A DNA stretch of 64,000 nucleotides from Sphingomonas sp. BK345 (GTDB lineage Bacteria; Pseudomonadota; Alphaproteobacteria; Sphingomonadales; Sphingomonadaceae). Position numbers and translations under genes: made by a program. The DNA lies in NCBI RefSeq assembly GCF_014193845.1, contig NZ_JACHZX010000006.1:124001-188000 (forward strand), read 5' to 3'. Shown here in pieces: positions 37,632-46,302 of the stretch (position 1 is its first letter; the number at the start of each line of letters is the position of its first letter). Under the pieces are notes generated by a model that saw only the letters and a program-made list of their open reading frames with translations, did no database searches and was not told where the DNA came from.

Positions 37632-37645
37632 GCGGGGCGCAACTT

Positions 37646-37780
37646 ACTCCTCCCCGGCACGGGGAGGGGGACCGCCGCGCGCTAGCGCGGTGGTGGAGGG
37701 GGCTCTCCTCGCAGCGCAGCGCTCGTGGAAAGCCCCCTCCACCAGCCTGCGGCTGGTCCCCCTCCCCGTGCCAGGGAGGA
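37646..37780. repeat. Mirrored repeat pair, second copy of the 30102 type
   Basis: It opens CTCCTCCCCGGCACGGGGAG, contains GGTGGTGGAGGGGGCTCTCC and its mirror AAGCCCCCTCCACCA, and closes with the complement of the opening. It matches the composite at 30102-30249. It separates the convergent oxidoreductase C and GH18/CE4/GT2 genes and could end both transcripts. Confidence 0.8.
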
Positions 37781-37797
37781 TCTAGCTCCCGCCCCTC

Positions 37798-40700
37798 TCA
37801 CGCTGCCTTCGGCAGCGCCTCCGGCACCAGAGGCACCGGCTCGCCCGCCGGCATCGCCACCGGCGCCGCGCCCGCGTCGACGCTGCCGGTGCGCTCCAGT
37901 TTGCCCCAGCCCACCTTCGGCCCGGTCAGCGCGGCATAGGCCGCGCGCAGCACCACCGCGTAGAGGATCTGGCGATAGCCGAAGCGTTGCAGCAGCAGCC
38001 GCACCGCGGGGAAGCGCGCCTCACGGCCGTCCAGCCGGAACGCGATCCAGCCGCAGGCGAGGTCGATCGCGGTGAAGGCGAGCCAGAAGGCCGCCACCGT
38101 CGCCGCGTCGCCCCCCGCCGCGTCCCAGCCGCGGTCATAGACCCGCCACGCGGTGCCGCCGACGCCGGCGACCAGCCCGAGGTCGATCAGCGGCGCCACT
38201 AGGGTGAAGCCGAACTGGAACAGCAGCGCCTGCGGCAGGCCGACCCAGGCGAGGCCGCGCGGCCGCCCGCGCCCGATCAGCGCGCGATGCTTCCACAGGC
38301 ATTGCAGCGTGCCGAAGGCCCAGCGGAAGCGCTGCTTGAACAGAGCGCGCATCGTCTCGGGCGCCTCGGTCCAGGCCACCGCGTCATTGTCGCAGGCGAC
38401 GCGCCAGCCGGCGCGCTGCACCGCGATGGTGAGGTCCTGGTCCTCCGCCAGCGTATCCTCGGGATAGCCGCCGACCTCGTCGAGCGCGACGCGGCGCCAC
38501 GCCCCGACCGCGCCCGGCACCACCGTCACCGCCCCCAGTGCGGCGAGCGCGCGCCGCTCGAGCTGCTGCGCGGTGACATATTCCAGTGCCTGCCAGCGCG
38601 TGATCAGGTTGACGCGATTGCCGACCTTGGCGCAGCCCGCCACCGCGCCGATCGCCGGATCGCCGAACCAGCGCGTCAGCCGCGCGATCGTGTCGGGCTC
38701 GAACTGCGTGTCGGCGTCGAGCGCGATCACCACGTCGCCGCGCGCCTGCGCCAGCGCGATGTTGAGCGCGCGCGCCTTGCCGCCGTTGGTCAGCGTCAGC
38801 AGCCGCACGCGAGGGTCGATCGCGAAGGCCGCCCGCACCACGTCGGAGGTGCCGTCGGTCGAACCGTCGTCGATCACGATCACCTCGACGCGCACGCCCT
38901 CGCTGGCGAGGATGCGGCGCGCCGACGACTCGATCACGCGCGCCTCGTTGAAGGCAGGGATCAGCACCGAGACGAAGCCGGGCACGCGATGCGGCGGTGC
39001 GATCGGAACAGCGTCACGGCGGCGCCATAGCGCCAGCGCGGTGAGCGACAGCGCGCGCGCGATGCCCAGCGCGATCGCGAACGCGAACAGCCAGCCGAGC
39101 GAGTCACGCAGCCACGCGGCGCCGTCGAACAGCGTCCGCGCGCCCGCGGCGCGCACGCCGGTGCCGGCGGCGAGCGTCGGCATCACCGTGTCACGCGAGA
39201 GCCCGGCGAGCCTCGAGACGGGCACCAGCTCGTAGCCGCGCGCGCGCAGCCCGCGGATGATCGCCGGCAGCGCCGCCAACGTCTGGGTACGATCGCCGCC
39301 CGAGTCGTGCAGCAGCACGATCTGAGCGGGGTGGTCCGCGGTACCCGCCGCGACGCCGGCGATGACGCGGCGCGCGATCGTGGCGGCGTCGGGCTTCTCC
39401 CAGTCGAGCGGGTCGACGTTGAGGCCGACGGTGAGGTAGCCGAGCCGCGCCGCGACGCGGCTGGCGTGGAGCTCGTCGCGCCGGTCCGGGTCGGCGTCGC
39501 CGAGGAAAGGCGGGCGGAACAGCGTCATCGCGCGCCCGGTATAGGCCTCCACCAGCCGCTCGGTGGCGCGCAGCTCTAGGGCGATGTCGCCCTCCGAGCG
39601 GCGGCCGAGATCGGCGTGCGTGGTCGAGTGGTTGCCCAGCTCGCTTCCCTCGGCGACGATGCGGCGCAGCAGCGGCCCCTGCCCCAGCGCGTTGGCGCCG
39701 GTGACGAAGAAGGTAGCGGACGCGCGCTCGCGGCGGAGGACGTCGAGCAGCCGCGGGGTCCAGCGCGGGTCGGGACCGTCGTCGAAGGTCAGCGCGACCA
39801 GCCGGCGCCGCGCGCCGGTGCGCTCCACCACGTCGGGGCCGGGTAACCGCCCCCAACGCTCGTCGCGGACCAGCCCGTCGCGCGCGACGAAGCTGCGCTC
39901 GCCCGGCGACGCCGCGGCGGTCAGGCGGAGCAGCTCGCCCTTGCCCTCGACCGCGACCGAGTTCTCCGCCGGCAGCGTCTGCCGCGCCGGCAGCGCGCGG
40001 CCGGCGAGCAGCGGCCAGACGCCGGGATCCTCGCTGCCGAGCCGCCACAGCGCCACGCCCGCGGCGCCGGTGCGGCGCACCGCGGCGAGCTGGTTCGCCG
40101 CACTGGCGGCGTCGAGCAGCCACACGTCGTGCCGGGCCGCGCCGAGCTGGTAGGAGAAATGGCTGTTGCCGCTGGCGGGATCGAAGACCGGGGCGGTGCC
40201 GGCGCGGCGCGCGATCGCCCAGGCGTCGGCGATCGAGCGCGGCTCGGTGCTGCGCCCTGCCCAATCGTAGGCGTAGCTGCCGATCGCGACGATCGCCTTG
40301 TCCGCGCCCGCGCGCGCCACCGCCTGCGCGACGACGCGCGCGAACCACGGCTGCGACGCGATCGGACCGGCCTCGCCGCCCATCCAATGCTCGTCATAGG
40401 CCATCAGCACGACGCGGTCGGCGGCGCGCGCGTAGGCGGCGAGGTCCCAGTCGGGGTCGGCGACCGGCGCGGCGAGCATCACCGCCCAGCCGCGCGGCGC
40501 GAAGCGCGCGCGCAGCTCGCCGAGGAAGCGGAGGTAATCGGGGTGCGCCGCCGTGGGCAGGCTCTCAAGGTCGAGCATGACGCCGGCGCCGCGCTGCTGC
40601 GCCACCAGCGATTCGAGCTCTGCGGCGAAGGAGCGGCGCGCGCCGGCGTCGGCGAGCAGCGCGGCCGTAGCGGCACCGTCCCACTGACCGTCGGCGCGCG

Positions 40701-41148
40701 CGTTCTGCACCATCGGCAACAGGCGCGGCCGGTGCTTCGCTCGCGCGAGCAACGGCGCGAGCGTCGCGTCGTCCTCGGCGGTCAGGCGGTGGTCCGCGCC
40801 GGTCACGGTGGCGACGCCGGGGACGAGCCAGTCGAGTTCACCGAGATGCGCCGCCAGCGAGGCGCGTGAGGGCGCGTCCCACGGCATGTAGAAGCCCATC
40901 GTCTCGCGCTTCAGCGCCGCACCGGTGGCGGCGGGCAGCCACGCGCCGGATCGGGTGGCGACGCTCGCCGGAGCGAGCGCACGGGGCGTCGTGCCATCGT
41001 CGGCGAAGCGCGGCGCGACGCGGTCGAGCGGCTGCACCAGCAGCGCCACGAGCAGCGCGAGCGCGGCGAGCGGCACCAGCGCCGCGAGCGCCAGGGTCGC
41101 GCGGACGCGGCGCCCGCGTCGCCCGCTGGCATCGTAGAAGATGGACAC
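37798..41148 (-). CDS. GH18-like / polysaccharide deacetylase / GT2 synthase fusion
   Basis: This 1116-residue membrane protein carries three modules. After a membrane anchor (about 18-40), a GH18-like domain (about 80-400) keeps Asp193 and Glu195 of the catalytic motif (VMLDLES). A NodB-type deacetylase (about 445-650) has FDDGPD (Asp456/457), NHSTTH (His507/511) and RPPFLGD. After a membrane helix (about 690-715) comes a processive family 2 glycosyltransferase (about 735-960) with IDDGSTDGT, DADTQFEPD, EDQDL and Q939RFRW943, then C-terminal membrane helices. It resembles PgaB and PgaC functions joined in one chain: synthesis, deacetylation and trimming of a beta-linked amino-sugar polymer. 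The GTG start follows GGGAG. Confidence 0.9.
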   Translation of the reverse strand: MSIFYDASGRRGRRVRATLALAALVPLAALALLVALLVQPLDRVAPRFADDGTTPRALAPASVATRSGAWLPAATGAALKRETMGFYMPWDAPSRASLAAHLGELDWLVPGVATVTGADHRLTAEDDATLAPLLARAKHRPRLLPMVQNARADGQWDGAATAALLADAGARRSFAAELESLVAQQRGAGVMLDLESLPTAAHPDYLRFLGELRARFAPRGWAVMLAAPVADPDWDLAAYARAADRVVLMAYDEHWMGGEAGPIASQPWFARVVAQAVARAGADKAIVAIGSYAYDWAGRSTEPRSIADAWAIARRAGTAPVFDPASGNSHFSYQLGAARHDVWLLDAASAANQLAAVRRTGAAGVALWRLGSEDPGVWPLLAGRALPARQTLPAENSVAVEGKGELLRLTAAASPGERSFVARDGLVRDERWGRLPGPDVVERTGARRRLVALTFDDGPDPRWTPRLLDVLRRERASATFFVTGANALGQGPLLRRIVAEGSELGNHSTTHADLGRRSEGDIALELRATERLVEAYTGRAMTLFRPPFLGDADPDRRDELHASRVAARLGYLTVGLNVDPLDWEKPDAATIARRVIAGVAAGTADHPAQIVLLHDSGGDRTQTLAALPAIIRGLRARGYELVPVSRLAGLSRDTVMPTLAAGTGVRAAGARTLFDGAAWLRDSLGWLFAFAIALGIARALSLTALALWRRRDAVPIAPPHRVPGFVSVLIPAFNEARVIESSARRILASEGVRVEVIVIDDGSTDGTSDVVRAAFAIDPRVRLLTLTNGGKARALNIALAQARGDVVIALDADTQFEPDTIARLTRWFGDPAIGAVAGCAKVGNRVNLITRWQALEYVTAQQLERRALAALGAVTVVPGAVGAWRRVALDEVGGYPEDTLAEDQDLTIAVQRAGWRVACDNDAVAWTEAPETMRALFKQRFRWAFGTLQCLWKHRALIGRGRPRGLAWVGLPQALLFQFGFTLVAPLIDLGLVAGVGGTAWRVYDRGWDAAGGDAATVAAFWLAFTAIDLACGWIAFRLDGREARFPAVRLLLQRFGYRQILYAVVLRAAYAALTGPKVGWGKLERTGSVDAGAAPVAMPAGEPVPLVPEALPKAA

Positions 41149-41245
41149 GCTCGCTGTGGCTCCCGGTAGGTCGGGGCGGCGCCTAGCGAATTAGGGTAAA
41201 CAACGGGTTGCGACCTAGAGGCGCGTTGGCCGTATTATCCAGACG

Positions 41246-41310
41246 TCCACGAACGCCGACGCCGCTGCTCGTGCGGAAGAGTGGATCTCGGAACAAGTCC
41301 GAGGTGACGA
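41246..41310. repeat. Half-unit related to the 43617 repeat
   Basis: The stretch CGCCGACGCCGCTGCTC, followed by GTGGATCTCGGAACAAGTCC and GAGGTGACG, matches the right half of the repeat at 43617-43713. It lies between the GH18/CE4/GT2 start and the phosphoesterase end. Only one arm remains here, so it appears to be a decayed copy. Confidence 0.6.
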
Positions 41311-41346
41311 CCAAAGATGGTCGAGCCCAGCGACGACCAGTTCCAC

Positions 41347-42126
41347 CTACCCTCGCCCCGCCTCGACGGTGCTGCTGATCGATCGCTCGGGCTGGGGCGA
41401 GAGCGTGCGGACGATCGTCTCGAACTGCCCGCCTGACACGCGGATCTCGTTGAACGCCGGCGGCGTCGCGCGCGTGCGCTTGGACAGCGTGCCCGCGCCG
41501 ATCAGCCGCAGCGTCCAACCATCGCGCTCGTACGGTACGTCGAACGGATCGTGGACATGTCCCGACAGCACCGCATGCACCCCGGCGGCGGCGAGCGCTT
41601 CCAGCGCGGCGTCGCCGTTCCGGGTCTTCGCGGTGCCGCGCGTACCGCCCTCGATCAGCGGATGGTGCCCGGCGACGAAGACGAGGTGATCCTTCGGCGC
41701 CGCCGCGATCAGCGCCAGCGCGCGCCGCAGCGACCCGCTGCTCACCCGGCCCTTGGACCAGTTCCAGCGCCACTGCGCGCGCGCGGTGGTCTTGAGCGGC
41801 ACCACGGTGATGCCTGCGACATCGAGCGGCTTCTCGATCATCCGCTCCACCGCGGCATAGCGCGAATAGGGTGAGAACAGCCGGCGGATCGGATCCCAGT
41901 AGTAAGGGATGTCGTGATTGCCGACCTCCAGCGTCACCGGCACGCCGAGGCTGCGCAGCCACGCGCCGCCGGCCTCGAACTCCTTGGGCGTGGCGCGCAT
42001 CGTCAGGTCGCCCGTCATGATCACCGCGTCGGGCTTCTCCGTCGCGACGAGGTCGCGGAACCAGGCGACCGCCTCGGGATCCTCCGCACCGAAATGGACG
42101 TCGCTCACGTGGAACAGCTTGGTCAT
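41347..42126 (-). CDS. Calcineurin-like metallophosphoesterase
   Basis: This 259-residue cytosolic phosphoesterase has the full two-metal motif set: SDVHFG (D-x-H), MTGDLT (GD), VGNHD (GNHD), FVAGHHPL and LSGHVHDPFD (GHxH). There is no signal peptide. Family members hydrolyse phosphomonoesters or diesters, including cyclic nucleotides and lipid-linked sugars; the substrate is unknown. It lies 60 bases downstream of pncB on the same strand and may share its transcript. Confidence 0.9.
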   Translation of the reverse strand: MTKLFHVSDVHFGAEDPEAVAWFRDLVATEKPDAVIMTGDLTMRATPKEFEAGGAWLRSLGVPVTLEVGNHDIPYYWDPIRRLFSPYSRYAAVERMIEKPLDVAGITVVPLKTTARAQWRWNWSKGRVSSGSLRRALALIAAAPKDHLVFVAGHHPLIEGGTRGTAKTRNGDAALEALAAAGVHAVLSGHVHDPFDVPYERDGWTLRLIGAGTLSKRTRATPPAFNEIRVSGGQFETIVRTLSPQPERSISSTVEAGRG

Positions 42127-42186
42127 GCGTCGCCCTTGTTCGTCAGATGGATAGGACGCGAGCGCGCGCGCACGGTTCCCCGCGCC

Positions 42187-43494
42187 TCACACCTGCACCG
42201 GCTGGGCGATCCGCCCGTCGGCGCCGAACACGCGCAGGTAGCGCTCGATCTCCGCGGAAGCGCCGGTCGCCTTGGCGGGATTGTCGCTCAGCTTCACCGC
42301 GGGACGACCGTCTGCCTCGGTCACCTTGCACACCAAAGAGATCGGCTCCAGCCCGCCCGCGCCGTCGGGGTCGCAGCCGCGGAAGTCGTTGGTGAGGTTG
42401 GTGCCCCAGCCGAAGCTCAGGCGCACCCGGCCGTGGAAGTGGCTGTAGACGCGCTCGATCGAGTCGACGTCCATCCCGTCCGAGAAGATCAGCAGCTTGG
42501 TGCGCGGGTCGCGGCCGTGCTGCTGCCACCACCGGATGATCTGCTCGCCCGCCTCGATCGGCGGCGCGCTGTCGGGGCGGAAGCCGGTCCAGTCCGCTAC
42601 CCAGTCGGGCGCGGCGCGCAGGAACGCCGCGGTGCCATAGGCATCGGGCAGCGCGATCAGCAGGTTGCCGCCATAATGCCGGCGCCACTGTTCGAGCACG
42701 CGATAGGGCGCGGCCGCCAGATCGGCGTCGTCGCGCGACAGCGCCGCCTCCACCATCGGCAGCTCGTGCGCGTTGGTGCCGATCGCCTCAAGGTCGGCGT
42801 CCATCGCCAGCAGCACGTTCGAGGTGCCGATGAAGCGCTCGCCCAGCCCTTCCTTGAGCGCCTCGACGCACCAGCGCTGCCACAGGAAGCCGTGGCGGCG
42901 GCGCGTGCCGAAGTCGGAGATGACGAGGTCGGGCAGCTGCCGCAGCCGCTCGACCTTGTCCCACAGCTTGGCCTTGGCCCGGGCATACAGGACGTCGAGG
43001 GCGAAGCGGTCGTGATCGCGCGTCGCGGCGCGCGAGCGCAGCTCGTTGATGATGGCAAGCGCGGGGATCTCCCACATCGTCGTCTCGCACCAGAGCCCGG
43101 CGAAAGTCAGCTCATACTGGCCGTCGACGCGGCGGAGCTCGTACTCGGGCAGCCGGAAGTCGGCGAGCCAGGCGAGGAAGTCGGGCGCGAACATCCGCGC
43201 CTCGCCATAGAAGCTGTTGCCCGCCAGCCAGATCAGCTCCTTCTTGGCGAAGCGCACCGTGCGCGCGTGGTCGAGCTGGGCGCGCAGCTCGGCCTCGTCG
43301 ATCACCTCGGCAAGGCGCACCGTCCTCGTGCGGTTGATCAGCGCGAAGGTCGCGCGCGTCTCCGGATGGAGGCGGCGGATCATCTGCAGCATCAGCAGCT
43401 TGTAGAAGTCGGTGTCGAGCAGGCTGCGGACGATCGGGTCGAGCCGGAAGCTGTGGTTGTAGGTCCGCGAGGCGATGTCGGTGACGGTGGTCAT
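42187..43494 (-). CDS. pncB: Nicotinate phosphoribosyltransferase
   Basis: This 435-residue enzyme makes nicotinate mononucleotide from nicotinate and PRPP in NAD salvage. It starts SLLDTDFYKLLMLQM, has WEIPALAIINELR, DFGTRRRHGFLWQ, GTSNVLLAM, the PRPP-site region LIFSDGMDVDSI and FGWGTNLTNDF, all diagnostic for bacterial PncB. The ATG start (43494) is supported by the conserved N terminus. It is probably first of a two-gene unit with the phosphoesterase. Confidence 0.95.
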   Translation of the reverse strand: MTTVTDIASRTYNHSFRLDPIVRSLLDTDFYKLLMLQMIRRLHPETRATFALINRTRTVRLAEVIDEAELRAQLDHARTVRFAKKELIWLAGNSFYGEARMFAPDFLAWLADFRLPEYELRRVDGQYELTFAGLWCETTMWEIPALAIINELRSRAATRDHDRFALDVLYARAKAKLWDKVERLRQLPDLVISDFGTRRRHGFLWQRWCVEALKEGLGERFIGTSNVLLAMDADLEAIGTNAHELPMVEAALSRDDADLAAAPYRVLEQWRRHYGGNLLIALPDAYGTAAFLRAAPDWVADWTGFRPDSAPPIEAGEQIIRWWQQHGRDPRTKLLIFSDGMDVDSIERVYSHFHGRVRLSFGWGTNLTNDFRGCDPDGAGGLEPISLVCKVTEADGRPAVKLSDNPAKATGASAEIERYLRVFGADGRIAQPVQV

Positions 43495-43616
43495 GCCAGG
43501 GGCATAAGCGGTGCGCGGGCGGGGATGAAGGGGGTGGCCGCGAGGGTGCGGCGCATCCGCTGCCCACGACGGCGAGGTGCCGCGCTACGCGTCTTCTTCT
43601 CCTCCCCGCCCCCCAC

Positions 43617-43713
43617 GTCACCCCGGACTTGTTCCGGAATTTAGCCTTCCGCGTACGCCGACGCCGCTGCTCTCGCGGACGGGTGGATCCCGGAACAAGT
43701 CCGGGATGACGGG
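43617..43713. repeat. Mirrored REP pair, CCCCGGACTTGTTCCGG variant
   Basis: The left unit CACCCCGGACTTGTTCCGGA and the right unit ATCCCGGAACAAGTCCGGGA are inverted copies with a 40-odd-base spacer. They are the GC-richer version of the CATCCTGA...TCAGGATG pairs at 21342, 48291 and 50638. The 320 bases between pncB and the DUF1190 gene hold no other gene. Confidence 0.75.
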
Positions 43714-43720
43714 GAGTAAC

Positions 43721-43773
43721 GAGACGGCGGGCAGTAACGGGACGGCGGGCAGTAACGGGACGGCGGGAGTAAG
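43721..43773. repeat. 18-base tandem repeat, three copies
   Basis: The unit GGGACGGCGGGCAGTAAC occurs at 43721-43738 (one mismatch), 43739-43756 and 43757-43773 (one base short). It directly follows the mirrored REP pair at 43617-43713, so it may be slippage at its edge. Confidence 0.8.
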
Positions 43774-43814
43774 AAGCGGCGTGGGTCGTCAACGCGCTCC
43801 TCCCCGATCGCCCC

Positions 43815-44459
43815 TCACCCGCCGAACGAACGTCCCCCGCCCCAGCCGCCGCTCGACCGCGCCGAGACGCGCCCGCCGAAGCCGCCGCGCGACACCACCG
43901 AGCTGCGCGTCTGGATCCGCTGCGTCGTCACCGGCGCGGTCACCGCGCGCGAGCCGACCTGATAGGAATAGCCGCGGCCGCCATAGCCGCCGCCGTACAG
44001 CCAGGCGCCGCCCGGCGTGTAGTAACGGTCGTCGCGCCCGCTGCGGTACAGGCCCGAGTAGCGATAGCCCGGCCCGTTGAGCAGCCGCCCGATCATGAAG
44101 CCGGTCAGCAGCGGCACGAAGAAGCTCTGCCCGCCCTCGTTGCGGACGAGGCAGTTGCCCGAGCCGAACTGGTCCTCGCACACGTCGCGGTCGGCGAAGC
44201 GCGGCGCGGTCTTGCTGTCCTCGGCGGCGGCGTTGCGGGCGGCCTCCTCGCACGTCACCTGCGCGAAGGCGCCGCTGGCCTTGCACTCGTCGACGTTGTT
44301 GAAGGCGGCGACCTCGGTCGGCGCGCCGTAGCGCTCGCGCGAGACCTGCTCGTCGCTCGGCTGCGGGTCGCAGGCAGAGAGCATCGCCAGCGCGCTCGCG
44401 GCGGAGAGACCCGCGGCGGCGGAGCGCAGGCGGCGGCGCGGAACGGTCGAGTCGGTCAT
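43815..44459 (-). CDS. DUF1190 (YgiB/YjfM-like) lipoprotein
   Basis: This 214-residue protein has a lipoprotein-like leader (AASALAMLSAC, Cys near 30). It has the Cys-containing repeats VDECKASGAFAQVTCEEAA and RDVCEDQFGSGNC that mark DUF1190, then a Gly/Tyr/Arg/Ser-rich tail ending GGGRSFGG. It is part of the conserved neighbourhood also found as yjfIJKLM-yjfC and ygiBC in enterics, here 7 bases downstream of the DUF350 gene. Biochemical role unknown; envelope location inferred. The start is supported by GAGGT. Confidence 0.85.
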   Translation of the reverse strand: MTDSTVPRRRLRSAAAGLSAASALAMLSACDPQPSDEQVSRERYGAPTEVAAFNNVDECKASGAFAQVTCEEAARNAAAEDSKTAPRFADRDVCEDQFGSGNCLVRNEGGQSFFVPLLTGFMIGRLLNGPGYRYSGLYRSGRDDRYYTPGGAWLYGGGYGGRGYSYQVGSRAVTAPVTTQRIQTRSSVVSRGGFGGRVSARSSGGWGGGRSFGG

Positions 44460-44466
44460 GGCGACC

Positions 44467-44883
44467 TCAATAGGTCATGCTGGCGGCGTTGAGCAGCCCG
44501 ACCGAGATCGACGTCGCCGCGGCATAGACGCCGCTGGCGACATTGCCCTCCTCGAGCCGCCGCGCCATGTCGCGCACCACGACGCGGCGCACCACCAGGC
44601 TGGCGAGCACCTGGATCGCGCCGGCGAGCACCGCCCAAGCGACGAACTCGACCGGGTCGGTGGTCTCGCTCAACGCCGAGGCGAGCGGCAGCGCGAAGCC
44701 GACGATCGCGCCGCCGAAGGCGAGCGCGGCGGCGACGTTGCCCTGCGCCACCAGCGCGCGCTCGTCGTAGGGCGTGGATTTCTGGTAGATCGCCTTGAAC
44801 AGCGCGAGCAGCACGCAGGCGAGCCCGAACGCGAGCAGGAAATGGCCCACGCCGGCGAGATAGGCGGGAAGGTCGAGCGTCAC
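44467..44883 (-). CDS. DUF350 (YjfL-like) membrane protein
   Basis: This 138-residue protein with four membrane segments has the DUF350 pattern: FLLAFGLACVLLALFKAIYQ, NVAAALAFGGAIVGFALPLA, an Asp/Glu-bearing loop, VAWAVLAGAIQVLASLVV and GVYAAATSISVGLLNAA. In this cluster type it is always near PspA and the glutathionylspermidine-synthase-like enzyme. The GTG start has GGGAGA upstream. It is probably cotranscribed with the DUF1190 gene. Confidence 0.9.
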   Translation of the reverse strand: MTLDLPAYLAGVGHFLLAFGLACVLLALFKAIYQKSTPYDERALVAQGNVAAALAFGGAIVGFALPLASALSETTDPVEFVAWAVLAGAIQVLASLVVRRVVVRDMARRLEEGNVASGVYAAATSISVGLLNAASMTY

Positions 44884-44972
44884 GATGGCGTCTCCCGGGT
44901 CAGTGGCGAGGGCGGATGTTTGAGGAAAGGCATGTCTAAACGCCGGAGACTAGCGCCGCGCTCTCCCACCCC

Positions 44973-45068
44973 CGTCATCCCCGCGAAGGCGGGGATCCAT
45001 AGACGCTGACGATGCGGCTCCAGCGCCGACGCCAGCGTGTCTGGATCCCCGCCTTCGCGGGGATGACG
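44973..45068. repeat. Mirrored REP pair, GTCATCCCCGCGAAGGCGGGGATCC type
   Basis: A left unit at 44973-45001 and its inverted copy at 45040-45068 bracket a 38-base spacer. Each has a perfect stem CCCCGC-GAAG-GCGGGG. It sits between the DUF350 and DUF2491 genes, which read the same way, so it may separate their transcripts. Confidence 0.85.
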
Positions 45069-45116
45069 AGAGGGTAGCGGGGATGACCGGATGGGAAAGA
45101 GCAAGAGCGGCGCGGC

Positions 45117-45758
45117 TCACGCGCTGAACTCCGCCGGCGACAGCGGCAGGCCCACCATCAGGTCGTGGGTCGTGTCGCCGCCCTCGGGGCTGGTGGCGAC
45201 CGCGAGCAGCAGCTCCTGCCCCTCGGGCGCGAGGTCGCGCGCGTAGAGCATGCATTGCTGGCGAATATGCTTCACCGGCGCGCCGTCGCGCTCGTAGTAG
45301 AGCGCCTCCCACAATTGCACCGGCGGCTGGACGCGGTCGTCGCCCTCGTACCAGTAGCGGCGGAACGGCGGCAGCCCGCCCTCGACCCACTCGGGCCTGG
45401 TCATGCGCTCGCGGAAGGCGGCGTCGTCCCAGCCGCCGCTGGCGTAGGTGGAGGACCAGGGGCGGAAGAGCGTGAAATCGTCGGCGTCGCTGCCGTCCGC
45501 CTGCTGGCTCACCGCCTGGAGCATCAGCTCGTCGTCGGTGTAGAAGCGGTGCACATAGCCGCCGTCGTCGAGCTTGATCAGCCCCTGCGCGGTGATCTCG
45601 AGCGTATCGCGGTCGAGCGTGAACACGCCGCCGCTCAGCCGCCGCCACGCCAGCGGATCGAGCCGCACCATCCGCCCGATCGTGATGTCGCGCACCACCG
45701 CCACGCTGGGTCGCGCCGCCTCGTCGCGCCCGCCGCCGAAGAGGCTGCCGAAGATCAT
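45117..45758 (-). CDS. DUF2491 (YjfK-like) protein
   Basis: This 213-residue soluble protein starts MIFGSLFGGGRDEA and has the conserved LDGGYVHRFYTDDELMLQ-type core (here DDGGYVHRFY), FTLFRPWSST and FRRYWYEGDD. It belongs to the YjfK family of the PspA-associated cluster; its molecular role is not known. The ATG at 45758 gives the usual family start. It is divergent from the DUF2170 gene with only 87 bases between them. Confidence 0.85.
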   Translation of the reverse strand: MIFGSLFGGGRDEAARPSVAVVRDITIGRMVRLDPLAWRRLSGGVFTLDRDTLEITAQGLIKLDDGGYVHRFYTDDELMLQAVSQQADGSDADDFTLFRPWSSTYASGGWDDAAFRERMTRPEWVEGGLPPFRRYWYEGDDRVQPPVQLWEALYYERDGAPVKHIRQQCMLYARDLAPEGQELLLAVATSPEGGDTTHDLMVGLPLSPAEFSA

Positions 45759-45845
45759 GCCGTCACCCGTCGCGCCTTTCCTTGCCGACGGGTGCGGGCT
45801 AATGCGGGGGGTGTCAACAGGCGTGAACGGCAGGAGCAGCGATCG
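45759..45845. promoter_or_regulatory. Divergent promoter region of the yjf-like cluster
   Basis: These 87 bases separate the DUF2491 gene (minus) from the DUF2170 gene (plus) and must hold both start signals. GGCAGGAG near its right end is the ribosome site for the plus-strand gene. No clear -35/-10 or operator was identified. Confidence 0.4.
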
Positions 45846-46274
45846 GTGAGCGACACGGCGCGGGTATGGACGATCGGTCGGCTGGCGGACGCGCTCGGCG
45901 CGCACCGCGACGAGCTGAGCGTCGAGCGGATCGAGTCGGCCGAGCCGGTGCTGCGCGTGACGATGCGCGATCACGGCGACCTCGCGGTGTTCGTCAGCTG
46001 CGCGGGCGAGCAGATCGTCGTCTCCACCCTGCTGTGGCCGGTCGACGAGCAGCCCGAGGCGGAGAAGTTCAACCGCTTCCTGCTCAAGGCGCAGAAGCTG
46101 GTGCCTTTGTCCAACTTCGCGATCACCGAGCTGGACGGGCGCGAATATTACGAGCTGATTGGCGAGCTCTCGATCGAGTCGAGCGAGCGCGAGATCCTGA
46201 TCGAGCTGCGCGTGCTGGCGCAGAACGCGCTGGACGCCGCCGCCGACCTGCGCGACGCCTTCGCCGCCGCCTGA
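45846..46274 (+). CDS. DUF2170 (YjfI-like) protein
   Basis: This 142-residue cytosolic protein has RVLRVTMRDHGDLAVFVS-like core sequence (here PVLRVTMRDHGDLAVFV), QIVVSTLLWPVDEQPE and KFNRFLLKAQKLVPLSNFAI, typical of the YjfI family that precedes pspA-like yjfJ. It has a GTG start at 45846. The pspA homologue begins 28 bases downstream. Function unknown, probably helping PspA or the membrane complex. Confidence 0.85.
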   Translation: MSDTARVWTIGRLADALGAHRDELSVERIESAEPVLRVTMRDHGDLAVFVSCAGEQIVVSTLLWPVDEQPEAEKFNRFLLKAQKLVPLSNFAITELDGREYYELIGELSIESSEREILIELRVLAQNALDAAADLRDAFAAA

Positions 46275-46302
46275 CCCTCATTCCCTCAAGGACCGATACG
46301 TC

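Noticed and set aside
43721..43773. Possible CRISPR array
   Set aside because: The repeats are contiguous with no spacers, and there are no cas genes in the window.
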